A stretch of DNA of 64,000 nt, from assembly GCF_002443255.2 (NCBI RefSeq), contig NW_019211456.1:20825061-20889060 (forward strand). Reading direction: 5' to 3'. This document shows positions 55,501-64,000 of this stretch, in pieces. The position numbers were made by a program, and so were the translations under genes. Positions within the stretch are counted from its first letter, which is position 1. The number at the start of each line of letters is the position of its first letter. Source of the stretch: Varroa destructor (lineage: Eukaryota; Arthropoda; Arachnida; Mesostigmata; Varroidae). The notes beneath the pieces were generated by a model, which was not told the DNA's origin, ran no database searches, and worked only from the letters and a program-made list of their open reading frames with translations.

Positions 55501-58500
55501 CAACAAATCGCCCTTTTCCTGCTAAAAAAATTTAGCGTCCATTGTCCCGTTAAGTTTTTTTAAGGAGTAGCATTTTATAAATTGCAACGTGGTCCACTTG
55601 GGTGTCGGACTTGACGAGACCCTGATTTTGTAATGAGTCCTCCTACGACATCATGATCTCTTCCGCAAATCGGGACAGACCTCTTAAGTTTCTATTTCGA
55701 TGAATTATAAGAATTCTCGACACCGGTCAACGTTTACTAGTCAATCAAACCTCGGAAGAAAAAATTCATCTACGTACCTAGCGAAAGATCTCGGGCTTTA
55801 ATGCTAAGAAGTCGCATAACCTTCCGGATGTTGCTGTGTGATATTTTGGATCCCATGGAGCCTTCCTTCACGGTTGCCAACAAGCTGCGAAGGTATTATA
55901 TTATGAAAAAAGATCACGGAGATTGCTTGATATATACGTTCCCTCATAATACGATGATGAGTTACCTTAGACGAAAGCTAGTGCGGTAATAAATTGTTAT
56001 CATATCAAAGTAACATGTATGGGCCGATATTCGTACGCAAAGCTATCTATAAAATTCGTTGAATGACGCAGTTGAAGTGATACAAGTGTTAATTTATAGG
56101 TTGGTACTTGTCAGGCTCAGCCTAAATATATAAGTTGCCAAGTTATGAGCAACGAACTCGGGAGAACTTCGTGATTTTTCATTATATCAAGCACAGTAGT
56201 AGGAAATGACGACATGCTTCCGATATGTCAAACATTTTTATTATTATAACACACATCAATAATATCGGGCAGACAAACGTTGAGAGCTACGCTAGTAGGA
56301 CACCAAGGACGCGTATTTTGCATCGTCTATTTTAATGTCTTTACTAGCAGGAAGTTGTGCCGTATTCAAGGCCGAGAACCTGACCAGAGACTGAATATAT
56401 TTTAACTGGTGGCCTGGCAAATTGTTCTTGACAGTTGCGTCGGCCGTGGCCTTTTCATGTATTATTATCGTAGACAGCGCTGATACGGCGAGCACCTTCC
56501 TTTCTATTCCGGGGCCATCGTCGGGCTGACTGTCCTTCCTGGAGCGGCTGAGTGAGCAAGTGACGCCGAATAGCTGGCAAGTTTTTCCTGTAGCAGGTTT
56601 TGCATGGAGTCCCAGTAGGCTGGTTAACTGCAGGACATCAAGAGGTTCGTTACGACGGAAAGATCATCCGTGTCCGAAGGGATTTAGGATAAAGAAAGCG
56701 TTCAGCGCCGCAACAGTGCTCGGGGCGTTCGTTATAAGCTACCGCTATTGCTGTCGAAATTAGCAATTATGAGCCAGTTAGTTGTCTAACTATCACGATC
56801 ACGCTTACTTATTTGTATGTCGTGATTCTTAGCCACTCTGCAACACTTGGTACTCAACACAAAACACGAGGATAACACTACTTGAGGATTACAAAGGCTT
56901 CGCGGGTGAAAGCCACTGTCACGCACTTCATCGATAAATGACCATATCGGATAATATAGTGAATAAAATCCAGCAAGATACTCACGGATGACACCGATAA
57001 GATTGTTGTCGTCGACACTGAATCAAGTAAGTTTGCTAAGTATGCCGAAAATAGCGATGACTTTGGCTAAACTCGAGGCCTGTCAACGATGCCGGAAAAC
57101 AGAAAGTGCCTTTGCAGCCTGGCTAAAGTGCTGAAGGCGTTGAATCAGGCTTTACGTCAACATAGGCAGGAAAACGAATTGAAGTGAATAGCACACCAGG
57201 TTCGGACGTTATATTGGCCATTGCTACAGGGGATCTTTCTTTGTAAAGACTTTCCTGACATGGTTCCCATAGTTGCCACGTGGATTGTCAACCCTGGCTA
57301 TTTTCTTTTAGAGTTGAAGAAAGTAAGACCTAGACGTCTGCTGAAGACACTGCAAAGGCTCAGAAACTTTGCTGAAGAAAGGGATCTTCTGTCTGAGAAT
57401 CGGAATGGCTTCCGAAAGCACAGATCGGTGCTGACAGCAATCGATAGGGTTCTCAGAAAAACTGAAAAGGTGAGGGAAAGCTAAATTGTTAAAAACTAAC
57501 TGATGTTATTTTCATAATCCTACCTTTAATTAGCCTATCATTGTGGAGAGTGCTCACATGCTTGAAAGAAGGAAAAGGTTTTTAATGTTTAGTCTCTCTA
57601 GTCTGCTTGACTGTTTGTGAGATAGATTGGTGGTCAATAGGTAAAAAGTTTTTTCTACAACAGCAAGAGTTCCTCAATGGTCTGTCCTAGACATCCTCAT
57701 GGCATAAGACGGAACGCTAGGATTAGATGATTTCTTTTGTGGAGGTAGAAACCATTGTCTATACAGGTGACCTCTGTACTATATATGGGCTATACATTGT
57801 ATGGGCTATATTTGGCTCCTGCGAAGTCAGAGGTTATATTAATCATGAACAGGAAAAAATATTGGCTTTTTAGACTCACTTCGGGCAGGAAAATAATACA
57901 CCTGGTCAAAACGACAAGACACTTTGGGATCCATTTAAAGCATGCAATAAGTGAAATGTATTACATCAGTAAAATTGTCGCAATGACGACCAGAGCCGTC
58001 ATGGAAATTGCCTTGCCAGAATGCTGCTAAACAGCCGTAAACCACAGTAACGAGTTGATTACGCTTTTTAGAGCACCTATCTTTACCTGAACTTATGGGG
58101 TTACGGTTATGTAGCCACTTAAAAGTGCCTAGCAAATCCTTGCTGTTAGGGTTACCCAAGACTACCACACAATTAGTACAAACGCGGCTTTCACCGTGGC
58201 AGGTGCCGCTTCCTAAGATCTAAGAGTTAAAGAGGGGCGTGCTCCCGGGTGAGATCTGACTAATGACGCGGAAGGGAAAGTCTCGAGAATATGGCAAGAA
58301 GAATGGGAGCTGATACTTAGTTTTATGACGGGAGTGGCAGTAGGGGGCACCATCCCTAAGATAAAGTCTGGATGCACGATCAGGTGAAAGCTAGCTTACT
58401 ATCTCATGCAGATCCTCTGGGATCACGAAGCTTTTCAAGGCTACCTTCACAAAACTGGTAAAGCCCCAGTGGGCATCTATGCACTCTGCACTACGGGCCC

Positions 58501-61500
58501 AGAAGATACACCACACTACAGTCTGCCGACTTGTATGGCACTTACCCGCATTAAAGAAGGACACATCGCGGGGGAGATAAGATTGTACCTAAGAAACGGC
58601 ATGAGGGGTTTTATGCCTGTAAAATTACGACTTAATTAGAGCAACATGGCGTACGATGCTTCATCAAATTTGGAGGACACATCGGGTGGTCAAACTTTCA
58701 TTCAGGGAGCTAGCTTATCTGTAGAGGTGGGAACCTGGTTAAGGTAATCCGCTGGCACTAGTCACTCCCTCCTATTAGCCTGTAGTACTGTCAAATGGGC
58801 TGATCTGGGCTGATTTGGAGTGAATCTTGAGAGGTTAATTAAGAGCTAGTGAATGGTGATTTCGACAGGAACGAGCCCAACGGGGAAGGTTGAGCCTCAC
58901 ACTCGGCTCACATAAGATAGGCGTTATGTTCTCGGGTAAATCTTCTATAAGAAGAAATAATAGAAGGCATTACTTTTACAGCGATTATAGACCTATTGCA
59001 AATGAGTGAGCAAGGGCAACCGCTAGCGAACTATTCGAAATAGCTGTTCGTTCCCCAATGAATGTAAGTGGTCATCGAGGGCCAGGACATCGGGCAGAAT
59101 TAAATCGGGGCAACAAATGCCTGCGCTGGCAACAGAGATGACGCGTGTTTGAATTCTTGGCCGATGGTATGCTACACGCCAGACATACGTAGCCACAGTG
59201 AAACAGTGAGTGAAGAAGTCGTCCCAGCTAGCGAGCATGCCCCACCGGTGGTAACTCGTAAGTTGGGGGGTTTTACGAAAAGTCCATCAGCCTGGTTAAA
59301 CGCACAATATGGACATTTCGCCCTTTTGCCATAAAAGCTGATCAAATTCAGGTAAAATCAGATAGTAAGTTGTCTGTATTTTACAGCATTTACGTCCCAT
59401 TTAGTTTGGCAGTAGGGACCAAGGCTACCTTTTTTAAGCTGGACCACCGCCGTTTTGGTGAAAATTGCTGATAGCAACCCAGTGAATTGTCTAGACGTGC
59501 CATCAGGTTTAAGTAGTTGTCTAGTGTGATTGTTAAGCAGTCGAGATAAGCAGTAGAGAGCTTGAGTCGTTATAGTGGCTTCAATTTACTTTCAAATAAA
59601 GCTCTGGGCTTTGTTTGACATAGAAGACATGTTGAAGAGCGAATAGTAAATATTATGTAATGATTACGTATATAGAAGAAAACTACGTTGTGAAACATGC
59701 TGTTTTAACTTGGAATTTGCAAACAAAATCGGTGTTATAAATATAGTTCATTTTGCAATAATATTATTAATTTTACTAAGCACCAAATTTGAAATACCGA
59801 TTCGCAGGACACGGCTACAGCAGATAAATGGCCTTTGTTGGCTAACGGAAACAATAGCCTGATCATATTCTATGCTTCCGTAATGAATTTAGTGCTTAAC
59901 CCATTGGCACAGTCCACGCTTTATACTAAATTTCCGTCGAAGCATAACCAACGTACGAGTTGTTTGTATTAGAAGGTTAAACGTATGATTGCTTACAATA
60001 TAATTCAGTAGACCGACCTTTGAATTTATTATATTTTTACGATCGGCGAGGAGCAGCGAATATCTGCAAGCTCCTGAGCTGATAGGTATTTTGAACGTGA
60101 AGTTTATAGAGCAACTTGAAGAAAAAATGCGATCTTCTCAGGACTGGCGAAGAACGAAATAGTTACTGACCGTGCTTGCTTTTTGATAACGCCATGGATT
60201 CCTCTTATATGAACAATGTCAGATATATAGATATTTAGTTCTAATATACGACTCCATATAATGGAATATTCGAATAGCTCTGCTATTCCTAAATCTTGAC
60301 CGCTTCTTATGGTTGTGTCGGTGCGCTGTGCCGCGTTTGTGACCAAGGCCTTTAAGAACATACACCACCCAATGGATTCATGAAGAAATAATTTTCCACT
60401 ACTTAAAATTCGTAACTTGAGCAATCTAGCAATTCAATATGGGCGTAGAAATAAAAAAAAAAGCACTTGTGAAGCATGAGGATTGATCTCTATTATATAT
60501 ATTCAATGGCAAAGTTTTCAATGCTGCAAAATCCGAGCTCGAGTAGAAAAACTCAACAAGAAAGGGGATAATCCGGTAACGTTGTCACTGTCGACGACGT
60601 GTTTTGACCGCAAAGTCGAGGAGAAAAGTGGCATCGACCATTGGCATTAGAAATGGGTCGAGGCAAAGTGAGGGCAATACGGGAAAATTTCGGAACCAGG
60701 TATTTCCTTCTCGCCTAATGTAATACATTTGGGCACAAACTCTTGCACTGAATACAAACAAGCGGAATCAAATGCTGCTACTCATCTCTCTAAATGACGG
60801 TCTATATTGTTTTTGAAATTGCCGGGTTAAAGCTGATCATTTTCATGCATGGGCCATATAAAGAGGCGGGTAGTCGTTGTGCCCGTAATTAATACGAAAA
60901 CTACTAGACGTGTTGAAAAGTATTCTTAATTAATTAGGCTGTATTAATTCAATGATTTCTATACGATCATACGTCGGCACCAGCCAATAAAAAGGTCATC
61001 CAATAGATACATGTATATTGATCGCACAGTAGACCTATGCTGCTCACCCAGAGAAGCCCACACTTGGTCATCAGAGGAGCTGGATAGCGATTAAATAATA
61101 AACATGTTCATAAATTGTAGCGTTTTTATTACGTTAAAATACATTCAAATATTGAGTGGACTTGCTAACTTTTTAGACACGTCCGCAACGTATTATTTGT
61201 GTTTTTATTCGAAGTTTTAGATCCCCTAAAGAACGAATGATCTAATTCTAGTAGCAGAAACCGATTGTTTATAAAATAACATTTTCATACCTAATAACAT
61301 AACTATGGCGATGGCTCTAAATAAGGAAGTAGCCAGATCATTCACTCCAGATACTGGCGTTGTCCTTGTATGCTTGCATTATATACACTTATCCGACAAA
61401 ATGGTCCTTCCAAGAAGGTGACTGGAACGCGTCTACGCGTGCGATGTTTCTAAATATTGTATTATGTGTTTTTATATAAAAGTGAACATAACCACAATGA

Positions 61501-63212
61501 ACGTAGCGTCTAGTTTTGAGACAGTTAGTATTGCAAGTACATTATGGCTAACGATGCTATAATACGATTACCTCTGCTCAATATGGCCACCGATTGGCGA
61601 ATGGGAAATGGATCATTTTATGTAACACTATCTAACTGGAGGATCTAACTGGTCACAACTTCTTTCGATTTCCTAGTTTTCGGTTCGCACGAGTACATAT
61701 TGCGTAAGTCTGGCTAGTTCTGTATACAGCTTTTGTTAAGGAAGGAGTCGGGTATTCATTGTTAGCCACACTGTGCCTGATACGATAGGTATTACGCATA
61801 CAGGGGCACTTGTTTGGCAGCCTATGAGGCACTAAGTAACTAAATTGTATCCTCAAGTAAGGGTTGAGCCAGTTTTTCAAACTTCCGTATCATATATTGC
61901 CGTCAGCGACGTGCAAATTCATGTAAATAAAGACAGCTAATTTGTTACACCTCAAAAACTCGCTTATCCGGGAAAAACATAGAACGATCCTAAAGAATAA
62001 CAACGATATTATACAAATGGAGCTGTAATACAAAAAACACATTGTATTTTTCATAAAGCAGGCAGCATTTGATCAACACATTTATCTGTACAAAATGGCA
62101 TAGAAATAGGCCAAGAGCTATATATCCATGCATAGTGAACACCGCATGCAAGTGCCAGGAGAGCCTTATATAATTATACTGGGCTATTGTGTAGAGTGCA
62201 TTTATTATAGTCCGTTGGGAACGTTAGGAAACCTTTCGGAGCGAATCAGGCCATGTCGGTAAAATCGACTGGTCGGGTTTCAAACATCGTCTGGAAATAA
62301 AAATTACCTCGTCTTTTATTTATATTTGCAAATGAAAGTCACTATTACGTTGGGCACGTATTTACATAGCAAAGTAGTAAAATAAGATGAGCTGAAAGTT
62401 ACTTCCAAAACTTCAGATTTTGTTTAATTTTTAGTGGGATAACGTGATTTGCGAGAACTCGGTTATTGTTTTCCCTAAAAATACATTATTTGTTTAAATC
62501 ACAACGACTTGACACTAAGCATCCGGCCACCGCTGGTCAACATTCTGTTTCTTACAATGTGCTTTAAACAAGTTAGTTAGAACCTTACCGTGTAACATCA
62601 TTGTTACAGGAAGTTTCTCTCATTTTCTTTTGCGTTTCTTGGCATCTCTTTCCCTTATGTCCTGGTCAATTTATCAGGCGCGAGTTACTCATCGGAGGTA
62701 GGCGGCGCTCCCCCTCTTTCGCCACGACTGCCCTGGCATTTAGCGAAGGAGGCAACCGTGTTTGTTCCGCCCGGTCACCAGACCCCGATGAGCTTGCAGG
62801 GCCTGCAGAGACTCCATCACCACCATGTACACCATCGTGGGCCCGGGGAACTCCCCATCCACCACTTGCCCGATCAGTTTCACACACAGACCCAGAATAC
62901 GATGCCGCCCAGCTCGGTGCCAGAAGGACTCCCGCATATCCATCTGGCCAACGCAGTTGTTCAGCAGCACTCCCCAGTCCAGGGGCAGGGGCAAATACAG
63001 ACAACACCGTCAGGCAGCAGCAACAGCAACGACACTCACCAGGGACAGCAACAGCAACAACATCCGGATATCGACCGGATTTGCCTCTCGCGTCACCTGC
63101 AACAACAACAGCAGGGGTCCTTTGGCCTTCAGAAAGGCAGCGGTCAATTGGCTTACGAGGCTGGCGGCTCTTCTCGGAGCACGCACTCCATTCATTCTAG
63201 TTCGTCTCCGAG
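25318..63212 (+). CDS. Seven-exon gene for a four-helix membrane protein with a long His/Gln-rich tail (3' end open)
   Basis: I joined this gene from exons 25318-25477, 31964-32071, 35011-35208, 37968-38108, 46173-46531, 51340-51520 and 62678-63212. Each has a GT donor and an AG acceptor, and the phases agree at every junction (1,1,1,1,0,1). The product so far is 560 residues. It has a Gly-rich N-terminus (1-20), an acidic/basic segment (25-39), four hydrophobic helices (about 40-64, 79-97, 104-126, 129-150), a Tyr/Asp patch (161-168), an Arg/Ser-rich stretch (194-218), a His-rich run (220-244), a Ser run (271-276), and Pro/Gln/His-rich low-complexity sequence to the end. The even number of helices puts both termini on the same side, presumably the cytosol, by inference from the basic residues flanking helices 1 and 4. 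I do not recognise the family; function is unknown. The coding exons are GC-richer than the surrounding introns. The final donor implies at least one more exon. Confidence 0.8.
29918..29933. repeat. (TA)n microsatellite in intron 1
   Basis: Short perfect TA run of 16 bases after a T-rich stretch. Confidence 0.85.
31535..31573. repeat. (AT)n microsatellite in intron 1
   Basis: Perfect AT run of 39 bases, about 390 bases before exon 2. Confidence 0.95.
31964..32071 (+). CDS. Exon 2: end of helix 1, first loop, start of helix 2
   Basis: This 108-bp exon encodes residues 54-89 and the first base of codon 90. The acceptor is tctacag|GTG and the donor is CAG|gttagt; both borders are phase 1. It finishes helix 1 (to about residue 64), supplies a short polar loop (LGQGAGLTYRTDME, 65-78) that should be outside the cell or lumenal, and begins helix 2 (VLLIGSPIIIPG, 79-90). 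Because the exon is symmetric, skipping it would keep the frame but remove parts of two helices. The frame runs straight on from exon 1 with no stop, and only this frame gives a hydrophobic continuation of helix 1. Confidence 0.8.
33000..33250 (+). mobile_element. LINE reverse-transcriptase scrap (palm/thumb region)
   Basis: Two short blocks in the right order suggest the end of a non-LTR reverse transcriptase. AGLRVSD at 33002-33022 resembles the segment after the catalytic palm, and RRLLGVTIDEEE at 33091-33126 resembles the widely conserved LGV-x-[IL]-D thumb motif. They lie in different frames, so at least one frameshift separates them. No endonuclease or catalytic box is visible. The clade cannot be assigned from so little, and a chance match is possible. 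Confidence 0.35.
33435..33497 (-). mobile_element. tRNA-like head of a SINE or tRNA pseudogene, minus strand
   Basis: On the minus strand, 33491-33474 reads TAGTTCATTGGTAAAGCG, close to a tRNA D-arm and A box. About 20 bases further on is a possible weak B box (GTTTCGAAAAGG, 33453-33442). Between them, CTTGATAAAC has the layout of an anticodon loop. The acceptor stem and T-stem do not close well, so this is not a working tRNA gene. A decayed tRNA-derived SINE head is the simplest reading. Confidence 0.35.
34213..34236 (+). repeat. Perfect 12-bp tandem duplication
   Basis: TAATATGGTGCG is present twice head to tail in intron 2, which suggests a recent replication slip. Confidence 0.9.
35011..35208 (+). 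CDS. Exon 3: rest of helix 2, helices 3 and 4
   Basis: This 198-bp exon encodes residues 90-155 and the first base of codon 156. The acceptor is ttccag|GTT, with a weak pyrimidine tract; the donor is CGG|gtgagc; both borders are phase 1. It completes helix 2 (to about residue 97), then a tight Cys-rich turn (CTRNCCG, 97-103), helix 3 (about 104-126, with several small Gly/Ala residues), a short basic turn (SRS, 127-129) and helix 4 (about 129-150), ending in YHKF. An earlier AG at 34956-34957 has a better pyrimidine tract, but in phase 1 it meets a stop within a dozen codons, so 35011 is preferred. This is the most strongly hydrophobic exon and a good one for family searches. Confidence 0.85.
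35209..37967. other. Intron 3 (2.8 kb)
   Basis: No convincing element. An ORF at 36445-36645 contains a short ETIYHYISEC string that loosely resembles the Cys/His tail of some LINE proteins, but nothing else supports it. A near tandem repeat of ATCATATAAT occurs at 35651-35676. Confidence 0.5.
37968..38108 (+). CDS. Exon 4: acidic juxtamembrane patch and basic segment
   Basis: This 141-bp exon encodes residues 156-202 and the first base of codon 203. The acceptor is tgttag|GCA and the donor is GAG|gtgagt, a near-consensus site; both borders are phase 1. It follows helix 4 with KTLCYYEDYDDDSIWGG, an unusual Tyr/Asp cluster, then a mixed segment with two Cys residues in the exon (160, 190), and ends in LRRLNSSIRR. 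The RRLNSS and RRGS strings, the second completed by exon 5, fit basophilic kinase sites; that is inference. The segment is presumably cytosolic. It is not low-complexity, so together with exon 3 it is useful for finding orthologues. Confidence 0.8.
38109..46172. other. Intron 4 (8.1 kb)
   Basis: AT-rich sequence with a (TA)n run at 43055-43074, short direct repeats (for example two copies of ACCACTAGAA near 39040-39057) and many unassigned ORFs, the longest 118 codons at 39194-39550. A GC-richer patch near 45120-45700 has opposed open frames but no recognisable domain. No mobile element was identified. Confidence 0.5.
43055..43074. repeat. (AT)10 microsatellite in intron 4
   Basis: Perfect AT run of 20 bases. 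Confidence 0.9.
46173..46531 (+). CDS. Exon 5: basic stretch, His-rich run, Ser run
   Basis: This 359-bp exon encodes residues 203-322. The acceptor is ttatag|GGT and the donor is ACG|gtatgt; it enters in phase 1 and leaves in phase 0. It starts with a basic, Ser-rich stretch (SQRWRSSFRRSLGKK, 204-218). Next is a His-dominated run (about 220-244) built of HS/HN/HK steps with clustered HH pairs, then a less charged region, a run of six Ser (271-276, from an AGC repeat) and a second His cluster (HKHSHALGAAH, 304-314). Dense His runs can bind Zn, Cu or Ni ions, but no metal function is shown here; low-complexity expansion is the alternative. The open frame extends past the donor to a stop at 46559, so intron retention would add only a few residues. 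Confidence 0.8.
46685..46815 (+). mobile_element. tRNA-derived SINE-like element
   Basis: An A-box-like TAGGTAACGTG (46689-46699) is followed 46 bases later by a good B box, GGTTCGAACCC (46735-46745), the normal spacing for a tRNA-type RNA polymerase III promoter. Between them a 7-bp stem (GTGTGCT/AGCACAC, loop 46706-46716) sits where the anticodon arm should be. The sequence continues for about 70 bases past the B box, as in a SINE body rather than a tRNA gene, and includes GTGGACGTTAAACTTAAC (46799-46816). The 5' acceptor stem is not convincing. No target duplication or clear A tail was seen. Confidence 0.5.
47753..47774 (+). repeat. Oligo(A)22 tract
   Basis: Uninterrupted run of 22 A in intron 5, and the first of two such tracts. 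It could be the tail of a retroposed sequence on the + strand, but no parent was recognised upstream. Confidence 0.85.
47933..47951 (+). repeat. Oligo(A)19 tract
   Basis: Uninterrupted run of 19 A, 158 bases after the previous tract. Confidence 0.85.
49796..49816. repeat. Perfect 9-bp hairpin with a 3-base loop
   Basis: GTGCAAAAA, loop ACC, TTTTTGCAC, in intron 5. Confidence 0.8.
50575..50589. repeat. (AT)n microsatellite in intron 5
   Basis: Short perfect AT run of 15 bases. Confidence 0.85.
51340..51520 (+). CDS. Exon 6: His/Gln-rich tail segment
   Basis: This 181-bp exon encodes residues 323-382 and the first base of codon 383. The acceptor is ttatag|GAA and the donor is CAG|gttaat; it enters in phase 0 and leaves in phase 1. 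It begins ETSSLCIHHQLPHH, continues with a more ordered stretch (QCSFIIPHVGG, 339-349), then Pro/Arg/Lys (NPSSPKRQPQ) and a Gln run (365-368). The His/Gln bias matches exons 5 and 7, which supports both the frame and the junction. A different frame is also open (from 51354) and gives a Ser/Pro/Thr-rich peptide, but it does not fit the exon 5 phase. Whether all isoforms use this exon cannot be judged. Confidence 0.7.
53122..53140. repeat. Perfect 8-bp hairpin with a 3-base loop
   Basis: TTACGGAA, loop TTG, TTCCGTAA, in intron 6. Confidence 0.8.
57050..58760 (+). mobile_element. Decayed R1-like non-LTR retrotransposon (reverse transcriptase to C-terminal tail)
   Basis: Blocks in the order of an R1-clade ORF2 lie on the + strand in shifting frames. 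NSTPGSD (57187-57207) fits the KAPGPDG entry of the reverse transcriptase. LLQGIFLCKDFPDM (from 57221) follows. LSENRNGFRKHRSVLTAI (57389-57442) is the strong GFRKGRST block. RVPQWSVLDILMA (from 57666) is the GVPQGSVLGP block. YTGD (57760-57771) sits where the catalytic YADD should be. The thumb LAPAKSEVILIMNRKK and HFGIHLK follow (within 57755-58030). A C-terminal tail has GKAP and a Cys/His pattern (58406-58639), as in R1 proteins. Internal stops (TAA at 57482, TAG before 57700, TGA near 58385), frameshifts and the lost catalytic Asp show it is dead. The endonuclease domain was not found; the edges are approximate. It lies in intron 6, in the same orientation as the host gene, and not in rDNA. 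Confidence 0.75.
62678..63212 (+). CDS. Exon 7: long His/Gln/Pro/Ser-rich tail
   Basis: This 535-bp exon encodes residues 383-560 and the first two bases of codon 561. The acceptor ttatcag|GCG is preceded by a good pyrimidine tract (62620-62675) and matches the phase 1 left by exon 6. The chosen frame gives HHHHVHH (near residue 430), Pro/His-rich sequence, two QQQQQ runs and a Ser/His end, the same bias as exons 5 and 6. Two other + frames and one minus frame are also open across much of this exon. The longest (62601-63200) would need a phase that exon 6 does not provide. The donor CGAG|gtgagc at 63212/63213 is strong. If it is not used, the frame stops at once (TGA at 63214-63216), so the protein would end in SSSSPR. 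Confidence 0.7.
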
Positions 63213-64000
63213 GTGAGCACAATAATAAGGGTGGTGGTAAAAATGAGGGTAGAATGATTAGGCATAATCGTATTAGTGGAGGACCTGTCTGTAATCTTGG
63301 AATTTTTTATACGTAGAATTAAGTACTATAGTATATTTTATTGTATTAGTGACAAGTTTTAAAGAAGAACTTGAACGTCTAGCATATTCACTGCGCTGAC
63401 TGGAACACGAGTGTTTTGTTTTGTCGATTTCCGTGGCTAGTCCAAGCGATAGGCCTAGCCAATAGGCCGAGAAATAGTTCTGTAGAGGATACTTCACTGG
63501 TCAAAACATACATATTTTTTATCCTTTTCTAATAGATAATTAAAGGCAGAAGTTTAGAAGGCACAATTTAAGCGGATAGCTAAACATTGTGGGTAGTGCG
63601 TAAAGTGCACGATATCCAGCACCAATCTGTTGTCTGACGTTTATTATTGCATAAAATACAGCAGTCCGTCAAAGCCGTATCGCTCGTTGTAGTGATTAAA
63701 TAGAAATAAAATCACTGTTGTCTACTACGTTTGGGCATCCGTAGAAAACACTCATTCCGCAGGGAAAAGAGAGGATGCATTGCTAACTAAATAAAATCTA
63801 AAAAAAAAATCATCTATGGTTGAAATTTGATTGGGAAATTCGCGAGAAATGCACGTGTTTCAAAAAGGAGATATTCTTAGCAAATGTGAAACACTGGAAA
63901 AAAATATTTGAAGACGACAATGTAGAAACTCAGTATAGCCGAACCTTTAAGATGACTTTGTAAATAGGTTCATAAACATTGAGCGTCACTCAGAATTCGT
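63213..64000. other. Downstream sequence, possibly intron 7 and a last exon
   Basis: The sequence starts with a strong donor (gtgagc). Two possible acceptors follow: tttctaatag at 63526-63535, after which codon 561 would read AGA followed by TAA, and aaatacag at 63654-63661, which would add about nine residues before TAG. Neither can be chosen without transcripts. No other gene is recognisable. Confidence 0.4.

Larger units (their letters stand above)
51521..62677. other. Intron 6 (11.2 kb)
   Basis: The longest intron. It holds the R1-like LINE remnant (57050-58760), a weak tRNA-like B box just beyond it (near 59146-59156), another near 52144, a perfect 8-bp hairpin at 53122-53140 and a minus-strand frame open for 124 codons without Met (56292-56663). 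Other ORFs, including 106 codons at 60104-60424 on the minus strand, show no recognisable domain. Confidence 0.55.

Noticed and set aside
62610..62677. Earlier acceptor for exon 7 at 62608-62609
   Set aside because: With the phase 1 left by exon 6, the frame reaches a stop about 30 codons later; 62678 joins cleanly.
62666..63007. Minus-strand ORF of 113 codons over exon 7
   Set aside because: It is the mirror of CAG/CAC-rich coding sequence, with no splice or domain evidence.
1..64000. CRISPR arrays, operons and rRNA genes
   Set aside because: No regularly spaced direct repeats with spacers, no packed co-directional genes and no rRNA-like blocks were seen.

Overview
The window reads as AT-rich nuclear DNA from an animal, most likely an arthropod. 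The evidence is: one gene broken into seven short exons by introns of 2.8 to 11.2 kb with canonical GT/AG borders; long (TA)n microsatellites; His- and Gln-rich coding runs; a decayed non-LTR retrotransposon whose conserved blocks match the R1 clade, which is typical of arthropods; and tRNA-derived SINE-like heads. There are no operons, bacterial-style genes or CRISPR arrays. A chelicerate such as a mite would fit the base composition and intron sizes, but nothing here proves the order.

Layout. 1-25164: no recognisable gene, only microsatellites, short hairpins, SINE-like heads and unassigned ORFs. 25165-25317: putative 5' leader. 25318-63212 (+ strand): a single gene assembled here from seven exons (25318-25477, 31964-32071, 35011-35208, 37968-38108, 46173-46531, 51340-51520, 62678-63212). 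Every junction is phase-compatible (intron phases 1,1,1,1,0,1), and the last exon ends at a strong donor in phase 2. The reading frame gives 560 residues plus two bases: a Gly-rich N-terminus, four transmembrane helices (about residues 40-64, 79-97, 104-126, 129-150), an acidic Tyr/Asp juxtamembrane patch, a basic Arg/Ser stretch, and a long low-complexity tail rich in His, Gln, Ser and Pro. I do not recognise the family, so no symbol is given. 63213-64000: downstream sequence with two possible acceptors for a final exon.

The introns carry the mobile DNA. Intron 2 has a small LINE reverse-transcriptase scrap and a minus-strand tRNA-like head. Intron 5 has the clearest tRNA-derived SINE-like element. 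Intron 6 has an R1-like LINE remnant of about 1.6 kb (57050-58760), broken by stops and frameshifts, with its YADD box degraded. The points most worth following are the four-helix gene with its histidine-rich tail, the multi-frame openness of exon 7, a possible 84-bp symmetric cassette exon in intron 2, and two near-perfect hairpins at 6.4 and 8.5 kb.
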